DNA from: an uncultured Flavobacteriales bacterium
GTDB taxonomy: Bacteria > Bacteroidota > Bacteroidia > UBA10329
Reading direction: 5' to 3'
Assembly: GCA_937900875.1 (NCBI GenBank)
Contig: CALCGD010000190.1
Location: 1-32,286, forward strand
Length of the DNA: 32,286 nt
Part shown: positions 26,365-32,286 of the stretch, one piece after another
Position numbering within the stretch: the stretch's first letter is position 1
Layout: every line of letters begins with the position of its first letter
The notes under the pieces: model-generated
Told to the model about the DNA's origin: nothing
Databases searched by the model: none
The model's input: only the letters and a program-made list of their open reading frames with translations
Translations under genes and position numbers: made by a program

Positions 26365-26552
26365 ATTTATTAATGCTAATTAGATGGTGTTGATTCAGTT
26401 TTTGACTGCAATTGCTGTATTGAACCAAGTGTTCTTATCAAAGAAAATGGCTTTGCTAATGCGAATTTCAGCACAGATTTTGCAAGGTGTCCGAAGTTAA
26501 ACAATGCGATGCAGAATAGTATGCATGCATCGTAAATTGAGTGGGCTCCGAC
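26365..26552. other. 188-bp intergenic region between the response regulator and the S1P-lyase-like gene
   Basis: The region should hold the promoter of the lyase/kinase pair. I find no TAnnTTTG match near the 26364 start. The only clear structure is the inverted repeat at 26507-26532, next to the response-regulator end. No small ORF stands out. Confidence 0.5.
26507..26532. repeat. Inverted repeat containing the palindrome ATGCATGCAT
   Basis: CGATGCA (26507-26513) and TGCATCG (26526-26532) are perfect 7-bp arms with a 12-nt spacer; the right arm overlaps a perfect 10-bp palindrome (26521-26530). It begins 20 bp past the response-regulator stop on the minus strand. No T-tract follows, so a terminator is less likely than a binding site. 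Confidence 0.45.
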
Positions 26553-27188
26553 TTAGATTAAGGCTGCTTTAAGGGCAAATCGAACAAGCTCAGTAGTTGA
26601 ATTCACCTTCAATTTTTTAAAGATGTTTTTTCGGTGTGTGTTAATCGTATGAACCGACAGACACATTTTATCTGCAACCTGAGCGGCTGTTAGTCCTTGA
26701 GCGATGTATTCGATTACTTCAATTTCTCGAGACGATAAAGATGTAGGAGAACAATCTTGGGTTGCACCATCTTTTTTCGATTCGCTCACAACATCCAAAA
26801 TCCGGTTGCAAAAGAACTTTTTGCCTTTGGCAGTTTCGCGTACTGCATCCAATATTTCCGCCTCACTGCATTCTTTTGAAAGCAAGCCTTTTATTGGCTG
26901 GCGGATGATTCGGTTTATTGTTGCAGGGTCGGTGTGAGCCGATATTACAAGCACGTTCGTATCTGGCGCTACGCGGAATATTTTCTGCAGGTCCTCGAAA
27001 GAGATATGATCTGCATGATCATAATCGAAAACAAGCAAGTCTAGATTGTTCTTTAGCAGCTTAGGAATGTCTTTTCCATAAGTGCATTCTCCAGCTAAAT
27101 GGATTTGCTTATCGCGCGACAATACGTACTTGAGTCCTTCTCGAACTACAAAGTGTGCATCAGCTATACCTACGCGAATTTCGCTCAT
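26553..27188 (-). CDS. NarL/LuxR-family response regulator, orphan, with altered acidic pocket
   Basis: A 211-residue protein with an N-terminal receiver domain (about 3-120) and a C-terminal LuxR-type helix-turn-helix (about 147-211: LSSREIEVIEYIAQG, LTAAQVADKMCLSVHTINTHRKNIFKKL). Receiver residues: phosphoacceptor Asp55 in LLVFDYDHAD, Ser83 in VISAH, Lys105 in GLLSKE. The acidic pair that binds Mg, usually DD, is here Asp10-Ala11 (IADAHFVVREG), so one conserved carboxylate is lost. This may weaken or change phosphorylation. No histidine kinase gene is adjacent. It lies 188 bp upstream of the S1P-lyase-like gene on the same strand and could control it, but this is inference. Confidence 0.93.
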   Translation of the reverse strand: MSEIRVGIADAHFVVREGLKYVLSRDKQIHLAGECTYGKDIPKLLKNNLDLLVFDYDHADHISFEDLQKIFRVAPDTNVLVISAHTDPATINRIIRQPIKGLLSKECSEAEILDAVRETAKGKKFFCNRILDVVSESKKDGATQDCSPTSLSSREIEVIEYIAQGLTAAQVADKMCLSVHTINTHRKNIFKKLKVNSTTELVRFALKAALI

Positions 27189-27207
27189 TATTTAGACAGA
27201 TTCTAAA

Positions 27208-27229
27208 CAAGCGCAAAGTAACGCGCTTG
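27208..27229. repeat. Perfect 7-bp inverted repeat upstream of the response-regulator gene
   Basis: CAAGCGC (27208-27214) and GCGCTTG (27223-27229) with an 8-nt loop. On the minus strand the loop and arm include TTACTTTG (27214-27221), a near match to the -7 element. It may be a terminator for the upstream dsbD-like gene (stop at 27258) or an operator on the regulator promoter; no long T-tract follows. Confidence 0.45.
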
Positions 27230-27241
27230 GCAGCAACAAAA
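27214..27241 (-). promoter_or_regulatory. Possible promoter of the response-regulator gene
   Basis: On the minus strand TTTTG (27237-27241) precedes TTACTTTG (27214-27221), one position off TAnnTTTG, with 15 nt between, slightly short for the consensus. The -7 box ends 25 bp before the ATG at 27188. Confidence 0.35.
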
Positions 27242-27257
27242 CAAGTGTATTTCAGAA

Positions 27258-29654
27258 TCAGTTAACCGCCTTAAAACTGGCAAGACCTTCATCTAACCAA
27301 TCGATGTATTTCTCAATGTCTGGGTCGTAAGCAGCTGGACCTCCAAGTTGATTCTCTTCATGGTCTAAAACCACATAATAAGGCTGAGAGTTGGTTCCAA
27401 ATCGTTCGGCTTGCATGTAACTCCACTTGTTACCTACGGTTCTAAGCGTCTTGGTTTTTCCACCAATTTCGACCTCAATTTGCTCCTCTTTTGGGAGATA
27501 AAGCTTTTCATCAACATAAAGTGAAACCAAGACATAATCTTCTCTCAATCGTTTCAGAACACGTGGGTCACTCCAGACTTGTTCTTCCATTTTCCGACAA
27601 TTAACACAAGCATGCCCAGTAAAGTCTAACATAAGCGGCTTCCCTGACTCCTTAGCGTAAGCTAGTCCTTCTTCATAGTCATGAAAGCATGGAAGACCTA
27701 ACGGGCAGTGGTCTGGTTCCCCAACTACTTCACCTTTCGAATCGGTTAATACAGCGGTTGCAGTACCACCTCCTCCCAATCCTCTTGGTGACTCACTGTA
27801 GTGCAAGGGCGGAGGAAATCCGCTAATGATTTTTAAAGGCGCTCCCCACAATCCTGGAATCAGGTAAATAGTAAAAACCAGAATTAATAAACCGAACAAG
27901 TACCTCGGAATGGAAAGATTAGTCACCGGACTATCGTGTGGAAATTTGATAAAGCCAAACAGATAAAGGGCTAGAGTTCCGAAAATAGCGATCCAAATCG
28001 TAAGGAATAGCTCACGTTGCAGATACCCAGCTTGCATAACGAGGTCGGCATTACTCAAGAATTTAAATGCTAGCGCCAATTCTAAAAGACCTAAAACCAC
28101 CTTAACTGAATTAAGCCATCCACCCGATTTAGGCATGGAATTCAACCATCCTGGGAAAGCTGCAAACAACCCAAAGGGAAGAGCGAGCGCCATACTAAAT
28201 CCTGTCATACCCATTATTGGCCCAAGCACGCCACCATTTACTGCAGCTTCAACCAAAAGTGTCCCGATTATTGGACCAGTACAAGAAAATGAAACCAACG
28301 ATAAGGTAAAGGCCATGAAGAAAATTCCAATCAATCCGCCTTTGTCTGAGGCTTGGTCAGCTTTATTTACCCAAGAGCTTGGAAGCGTGATTTCAAACGC
28401 TCCGAGGAACGAGATAGCAAACACAACAAGTAGCACAAAAAAGAAGAGGTTAAACCAAACATTTGTGCTCAAAGCATTCAGCGCATCTGCACCAAAAGTT
28501 ACTGTTACCAAAAAGCCGAGCACTACATAAATGAACACGATAAAAGCTCCATAAATCAGAGCGTTTGTCACTCCTTTAGCACGTGTCTTACTTTGTTTTG
28601 TGAAGAAAGAAACCGTTAATGGAATCATAGGAAACACGCATGGCGTTAGTAATGCAAGCAATCCACCTAGAAAACCGGCTATAAAAATTCCTATCCAAGA
28701 TTTACTAGAAGAGTCACTCTCCGAAGATGCTTGAGTAGCAACTTCTCCGCTTAACTTGAATTGAAAATCTACCCATTCTGGAGCGAGACATTTTTCATCA
28801 TCGCACGCCATGAAATTTAATGCCCCAATTACAAGGCCTTCTTTTTGGGTTAGCTTTACTTTTTGCTTGAATGTGACCTCATTTTCGAACCAAGAAAGTT
28901 CTTCCTGATTTACTGGGTCAAACTTGGTAACTGGCTTCGGTTCTACCACATCTCCAACCAACTCAACGCCTTTTAATGTATCGAAAGCGAACTCCGTGGC
29001 TTGGGTCATAGTCTCCTCAGGAAGATGCATAGAGTAGACATGCCAATGTTCTTCGATCACAGCTTTAAACTCTAATTCAAACTCGCCATTACCTAAGTCC
29101 TTCTGTGTAAACGTCCAAGCAACAGGGTCGTGAAATCCTGAAATATCATCGTGTCCTTGCTCGTTTGGCGTCACTTCTACTGGAACTTCTGCTGCGACCT
29201 TGGCAGCTGGAATTTTAAACTCAAATGGCAAATAATCTGGCGGTAAGCAGCGCTCGTCATTACAAACCATAAACTCCAATTCTCCTTTTACAGCAGTAGC
29301 TGCCGAAGAGACCTTTACGTTTTGAACAAAATTGGCCTTTCCCTCAAAAAACTTGAGTTCCATGCCGAAATTTTCATCCATTAAAACATGCCCCTTTCCT
29401 TCAGAAACGTCACCATTCAAGCTTGCCCCTCCTAATTCTTGAAAAGTAAATGTGGTTGGAACTGGTCCATCACCTTCAATGTGCTGAGAATACAAATGCC
29501 ACCCTTTTTCAATGGTAGCAGTGAACGTGAGTTTCGCTTCCGTCTCGTTAACTCTCACCGTTGAGAATGACCATTTTACTGGGTCATAAATTTGGGCAGA
29601 AGCCCCTGAAAAAACCGATGCCGTTAATAGCACCGAAAGTATGGTTCTGAACAT
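27258..29654 (-). CDS. DsbD-type thiol:disulfide interchange protein with two N-terminal alpha domains
   Basis: A 798-residue protein from ATG 29654, which gives a signal peptide at 1-20 (SGASA|Q); the longer frame from 29705 buries it. Two tandem DsbD alpha-type Ig-like domains follow: about 22-148 with Cys131/Cys136 in CNDERCLPP, and about 175-301 with Cys284/Cys289 in CDDEKCLAP. The membrane domain (about 320-605) carries the redox cysteines Cys339 (LTPCVFPMIPL) and Cys458 (SFSCTGPIIG). The C-terminal thioredoxin-like domain (about 645-798) has CVNC at 683-686 plus an extra pair, Cys650/Cys656 (HCPLGLPCFHDY). The protein passes electrons from cytoplasmic thioredoxin to periplasmic thiol proteins. 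Having two alpha domains is the notable feature. It lies 69 bp upstream of the response-regulator gene, same strand. Confidence 0.93.
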   Translation of the reverse strand: MFRTILSVLLTASVFSGASAQIYDPVKWSFSTVRVNETEAKLTFTATIEKGWHLYSQHIEGDGPVPTTFTFQELGGASLNGDVSEGKGHVLMDENFGMELKFFEGKANFVQNVKVSSAATAVKGELEFMVCNDERCLPPDYLPFEFKIPAAKVAAEVPVEVTPNEQGHDDISGFHDPVAWTFTQKDLGNGEFELEFKAVIEEHWHVYSMHLPEETMTQATEFAFDTLKGVELVGDVVEPKPVTKFDPVNQEELSWFENEVTFKQKVKLTQKEGLVIGALNFMACDDEKCLAPEWVDFQFKLSGEVATQASSESDSSSKSWIGIFIAGFLGGLLALLTPCVFPMIPLTVSFFTKQSKTRAKGVTNALIYGAFIVFIYVVLGFLVTVTFGADALNALSTNVWFNLFFFVLLVVFAISFLGAFEITLPSSWVNKADQASDKGGLIGIFFMAFTLSLVSFSCTGPIIGTLLVEAAVNGGVLGPIMGMTGFSMALALPFGLFAAFPGWLNSMPKSGGWLNSVKVVLGLLELALAFKFLSNADLVMQAGYLQRELFLTIWIAIFGTLALYLFGFIKFPHDSPVTNLSIPRYLFGLLILVFTIYLIPGLWGAPLKIISGFPPPLHYSESPRGLGGGGTATAVLTDSKGEVVGEPDHCPLGLPCFHDYEEGLAYAKESGKPLMLDFTGHACVNCRKMEEQVWSDPRVLKRLREDYVLVSLYVDEKLYLPKEEQIEVEIGGKTKTLRTVGNKWSYMQAERFGTNSQPYYVVLDHEENQLGGPAAYDPDIEKYIDWLDEGLASFKAVN

Positions 29655-29751
29655 CTTGCTTACAGCTTCTATCGTGCTTGAAATTACATTTTTGTCACAG
29701 TACAAATATCTATTCTACTACGAGTTGTTGTGTCTTGTTTCAGACCGAGCA

Positions 29752-30444
29752 TCAGAATTGAACCTCATCTGTGGCTTTCAACCCTAAATATTGACGTATT
29801 CCGTACGTAGTTGCATACAAAACTGGTGTGTCTAATGCCGCGACAATTGCTTTAAAAAGCCATCCTGCAAACACAAGGTCGCCAAATCTGGCCCAATCTA
29901 TTGCTCCAACCGAGCACAGCAAACCAACAACCAAGGTTGTGTCTACCAGTTGCGAAGTCATTGTAGAGAAATTGTTTCGCAACCAAAGATGTTTGCCTTT
30001 TGTGAGTCTTTTCCAAAAATGGAACATTCGAATATCAATGAATTGGGCAGCGAGATAAGCCGCCATGGATGCACTTACGGAAACAGTTGTAAGCCCGAAT
30101 ACTTTGCTGAATTCCGAATCCTGAACGGGAGACCAGCTAGCTGCCGGAGCAAAATTGGCCAAAGTCACCACGCCAAGCACAAAGACACTAGCAACCAAAC
30201 CTGCCACAACCACGCGATTTGCGCGTTTGGCACCATAGATTTCTGAAATGAGGTCGGTTACGAGAAACGTAATTGGATACGGAAGAATTCCTACTGAAAT
30301 CTCAAATGTGTACCATCCAAATGGACTCCAAGTGAAGAACTTTTGAAAGATGAGGTTGCACGTTACAAGAGATGCTATGAAAATTCCGGCAAGAATGAGA
30401 TAGATAAGGTCGGCCTGTTTCTGTTTTTCAGGAGTGAGCTGCAT
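29752..30444 (-). CDS. yhhQ: Queuosine precursor transporter (VUT/DUF165 family)
   Basis: A 230-residue integral membrane protein with about six membrane segments. This family takes up preQ0/preQ1, precursors of queuosine in tRNA. Family motifs are YPITFLVTDLISEIYGAKRA near 54-73, AAYLAAQFIDIRMFHFWKRLTKG near 127-150 and LWLRNNFSTMTSQLVDTT near 151-170. The start is ATG 30444; a TTG at 30459 is in frame but would overlap the upstream gene. It follows the Gly-rich TPM gene by 8 bp and so is the last gene of the lemA operon. No queuosine synthesis gene is in the window. Assignment to the family is firm; the exact substrate is inferred from the family. Confidence 0.92.
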   Translation of the reverse strand: MQLTPEKQKQADLIYLILAGIFIASLVTCNLIFQKFFTWSPFGWYTFEISVGILPYPITFLVTDLISEIYGAKRANRVVVAGLVASVFVLGVVTLANFAPAASWSPVQDSEFSKVFGLTTVSVSASMAAYLAAQFIDIRMFHFWKRLTKGKHLWLRNNFSTMTSQLVDTTLVVGLLCSVGAIDWARFGDLVFAGWLFKAIVAALDTPVLYATTYGIRQYLGLKATDEVQF

Positions 30445-30452
30445 ACCGCAAA

Positions 30453-31232
30453 TTACCAACTTCCACCCGCACCGCCTCCTCCGCTAAAACCACCCCCGAA
30501 ACCACCAAAACCGCCTCCTCCGCCACCTGAGAAGCCTCCGCTGCCTCCAGTAAAAGAACCGTAAGATCCACTGTGGCTTCTTCGCGAAGCATTTAGCAAG
30601 GCCCATGCTGCCATGTAGCTTAATCCGTTCACTTTTGCATATCGCTTAGCTTCGACAGCGGCAATTCCCCAGAAAAACAGCCAAAAAATTGCTATTACCC
30701 CAAGCACAAGAAATATTATCGGTCCGGGATTTTCTTTCCCTTGATTGCCGTTCCCTTGGTATTCCCCTCTGGTAGCAAGGATAATTGCATCAGATCCTGC
30801 TTGAAGACCACCAGCATAATCTCCCGTTTTAAAACGAGGAAGCATTTCGTTTTCAATAATTCTTCGGCTCAGGGCATCTGTCAAACTGGCCTCCATACCA
30901 TAACCAGTAGTAATCCAAATATCCCGCTCTTCAATTGAGAGAAGAATAAGAACGCCATTATCTCGTTCTTCCTGCCCCACATTCCATTTATTAAAAAGGC
31001 TAACCGAATAATCTGCAATCGGATGGCCATCCAATGTTTTCATTAGAACAATTGCTATTTGGACAGAGGATTCTGTTTCATAACCAAGAAGTAATTCTTC
31101 GAGTTTCTCAACATCCGAATGAGAAAGTGTGTTAGAATAATCCGTAACCAATCGGTTCGATTTCTTTGGGAAATCCTGCGCAAAAAGCGAAACCGGAATT
31201 ACAAATAATATGATAAAAAGGAGGTTTCTCAT
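30453..31232 (-). CDS. TPM-domain protein with signal peptide, membrane segment and Gly-rich tail
   Basis: A 259-residue protein of the YgcG-like TPM family. Signal peptide at 1-18 (VSLFA|Q). TPM domain at about 20-155 (RLVTDYSNTLSHSDVEKLE; NGVLILLSIEERDIWITTGYG; YAGGLQAGSDAII). A transmembrane segment lies at about 168-192 (PIIFLVLGVIAIFWLFFWGIAAV). The last 35 or so residues are almost all Gly, Ser and Phe (GGSGGFSGGGGG then GFGGFGGGFSGG), ending GGSW, the usual flexible tail of this family. TPM proteins are often encoded with LemA and have been linked to membrane or photosystem quality control, but the bacterial role is unclear. The gene overlaps the preceding TPM gene by 4 bp (31229-31232). 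Confidence 0.9.
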   Translation of the reverse strand: MRNLLFIILFVIPVSLFAQDFPKKSNRLVTDYSNTLSHSDVEKLEELLLGYETESSVQIAIVLMKTLDGHPIADYSVSLFNKWNVGQEERDNGVLILLSIEERDIWITTGYGMEASLTDALSRRIIENEMLPRFKTGDYAGGLQAGSDAIILATRGEYQGNGNQGKENPGPIIFLVLGVIAIFWLFFWGIAAVEAKRYAKVNGLSYMAAWALLNASRRSHSGSYGSFTGGSGGFSGGGGGGFGGFGGGFSGGGGAGGSW

Positions 31233-31663
31233 TTGACTATAATTTCATCTGAGAGTTCATTTATATCACCTTTCTGATACGGAAAATGGGCCGAAAGTGC
31301 TTTTCCAGCCATCGCTATTCCTATCGCTAAACCTTCGGCAAAATTGTTTTCCTTGAAATGAGCAAGCATTTCTGTTTTGATAGAATCCCAAAAATCGGAT
31401 TCCACCTTGGCATTAATACCGCCATCACCCAAAATCGCAAACTTCTGGTCTTTTAAGGCGAGATAAAACAGCACACCGTTTCTCAACTCGGTCTTGTGCA
31501 TTTTCAACTCCGAAAAAAGAAATGCTGCGTGATCAAGCACATCTTCCTTGCATTTATCTTCGATGTACAGTCGAATTTCGCCTGAAGTGGCTTTTTCTGC
31601 ACTCTTTATGGCTTTACCAATTTCGGTAAGCCGTTCTTCTGTAAAATACTCTGTAGCCTTCAA
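31229..31663 (-). CDS. Small TPM-domain protein without signal peptide
   Basis: A 144-residue protein of the TPM family. I choose TTG 31663 as the start, one base after the lemA stop, giving (M)KATEYFTEERLTEIGKAIKS, which matches the usual beginning of short TPM proteins. A second in-frame TTG at 31675 would add four residues. The frame stays open upstream to 31819, but that stretch overlaps lemA and is not family-like. Motifs: EKATSGEIRLYIED near 22-35, NGVLFYLALKDQKFAILGDGGIN near 67-89 and NFAEGLAIGIAMAG near 111-124. There is no signal or membrane segment, so it should act in the cytoplasm or at the inner face. Its 3' end overlaps the second TPM gene by 4 bp. Confidence 0.82.
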   Translation of the reverse strand: MKATEYFTEERLTEIGKAIKSAEKATSGEIRLYIEDKCKEDVLDHAAFLFSELKMHKTELRNGVLFYLALKDQKFAILGDGGINAKVESDFWDSIKTEMLAHFKENNFAEGLAIGIAMAGKALSAHFPYQKGDINELSDEIIVK

Positions 31664-31664
31664 A

Positions 31665-32286
31665 TCAGAATTCAACTTTTGGAGCTTCAGCCGCACCTTC
31701 ATCGGCTTCAAAGTATTCTGCTTTTTCAAAATCAAACATTCCTGCAACCATGTTATTTGGAAACTTTCGGATGTAAGTGTTATAGTCCTGAGCGCTTTCA
31801 TTGAACTTTTTACGTTCAACTGCTATTCGGTTTTCAGTTCCTTCCAACTGAGATTGTAACTCTAGAAAGCTCTGATTAGCTTTCAATTCTGGATAGCGTT
31901 CCACCACAACCATCAACTTGCTTAAGGCAGACGAAAGGCCATCTTGCGCAGCTTGAAAATTCTTAATGCTGCTAGCATCCAGTTTTGACGGGTCGATATT
32001 CACACTTGTGGCTTTTGCCCGTGCTTCAATAACCGCAGTAAGAGTCTCTTGCTCAAAATCGGCATAGCCTTTAACGGTGGCAACCAAATTTGGTATAAGG
32101 TCCGCTCTGCGTTGGTAAACATTCTCAACTTGAGACCATTGGGCAGTCACGGCTTCTTGTTTCTCAATCATGGAGTTATACTGACAACTTTGAAGGCCCA
32201 TTGAACCAGTTATCAGGAGAAAGAATAGTAGTTTTTTCTGATTCCCCCGAAAGATACCAGTACGTAAATAGATTACGTTTTTGAAG
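31665..32286 (-). CDS. lemA: LemA family protein; N-terminus possibly beyond window
   Basis: LemA proteins have a short N-terminal membrane anchor and a periplasmic alpha-helical bundle; their role is unclear. Family motifs are EKQEAVTAQWSQVENVYQRR, ADLIPNLVATVKGYADFE, KLMVVVERYPELKANQSF, then LQSQLEGTENRIAVER and YNTYIRKFPNN. The ATG at 32201 (MGLQSC) falls inside the signal or anchor segment KKLLFFLLITGSMGLQSC, so it is unlikely to be the real start. Upstream the frame is open for 28 more codons to the window edge, with no ATG, GTG or TTG. The true start is probably beyond 32286, or a rarer codon is used. It is the first gene visible in the operon lemA - TPM - TPM - yhhQ. Confidence 0.9.
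   Translation of the reverse strand, partial: FKNVIYLRTGIFRGNQKKLLFFLLITGSMGLQSCQYNSMIEKQEAVTAQWSQVENVYQRRADLIPNLVATVKGYADFEQETLTAVIEARAKATSVNIDPSKLDASSIKNFQAAQDGLSSALSKLMVVVERYPELKANQSFLELQSQLEGTENRIAVERKKFNESAQDYNTYIRKFPNNMVAGMFDFEKAEYFEADEGAAEAPKVEF
32262..32278. repeat. Short inverted repeat at the right edge
   Basis: ACGTAA (32262-32267) and TTACGT (32273-32278) form 6-bp arms around a 5-nt loop, within the open upstream part of the lemA frame. If lemA starts downstream of this point, the repeat could be regulatory; otherwise it is coding and probably chance. Confidence 0.25.

Noticed and set aside
28135-28530. 131-codon plus-strand open frame
   Set aside because: It is antisense to the membrane domain of the DsbD-like gene, which has clear family motifs.
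30343-30564. Proline-rich plus-strand open frame
   Set aside because: It is the complement of the Gly-rich tail of the TPM protein; poly-Gly codons read as poly-Pro on the other strand.

Overview
This window looks like chromosomal DNA from a member of the Bacteroidota, most likely a Flavobacteriales-type marine or free-living bacterium. The signs are two secreted proteins ending in type IX secretion (T9SS) sorting domains, an OmpA-type protein with thrombospondin type 3 repeats and an N-terminal porin-like domain typical of the phylum, Bacteroidota-style promoter elements (TAnnTTTG) close to start codons, few Shine-Dalgarno sequences, and several TTG or GTG starts. I see no rRNA, tRNA, CRISPR array, insertion sequence or phage gene, and no gene-free stretch longer than about 190 bases.

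Layout, left to right. 1-2725 (minus): glycine dehydrogenase gcvP, cut at its C-terminus by the window edge. 2879-4717 (plus): a secreted coiled-coil protein and a UbiA-like membrane protein, 3 bp apart. 4762-5382 (plus): a small T9SS cargo protein. 5379-7724 (minus): hemL, a 100-residue protein and a lipoprotein of the class-I glutamine amidotransferase/C26 peptidase fold, tightly packed. 7803-10692 (plus): kynureninase, RNase HII and an alpha/beta hydrolase, overlapping or abutting. 10689-14084 (minus): a large T9SS-exported Asp-box propeller protein with PKD and adhesin-like domains.

14189-22277 (plus) is a co-directional envelope block: a LolD-type ATPase, a 909-residue membrane-anchored protein with a repetitive C-terminus, a 552-residue lipoprotein, the DUF5723/TSP3/OmpA protein and a histidine-rich DUF4399 lipoprotein, closed by a clear rho-independent terminator. 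It is followed by a zinc-ribbon methyltransferase (22359-23234). On the minus strand come an FGGY sugar kinase and a sphingosine-1-phosphate-lyase-like PLP enzyme (12 bp apart), an orphan NarL-type response regulator with an altered acidic pocket, a DsbD-type reductase with two periplasmic alpha domains, and a dense operon lemA - TPM protein - second TPM protein with a Gly-rich tail - queuosine-precursor transporter.

Most of the window is housekeeping or envelope biology. The least explained parts are the S1P-lyase/FGGY-kinase pair, the 14189-22277 envelope block, the UbiA-like protein lacking its first aspartate motif, and the lipoprotein amidotransferase-fold hydrolase translationally coupled to hemL's neighbour. 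None of these is proven to be a new system; they are the best candidates here.
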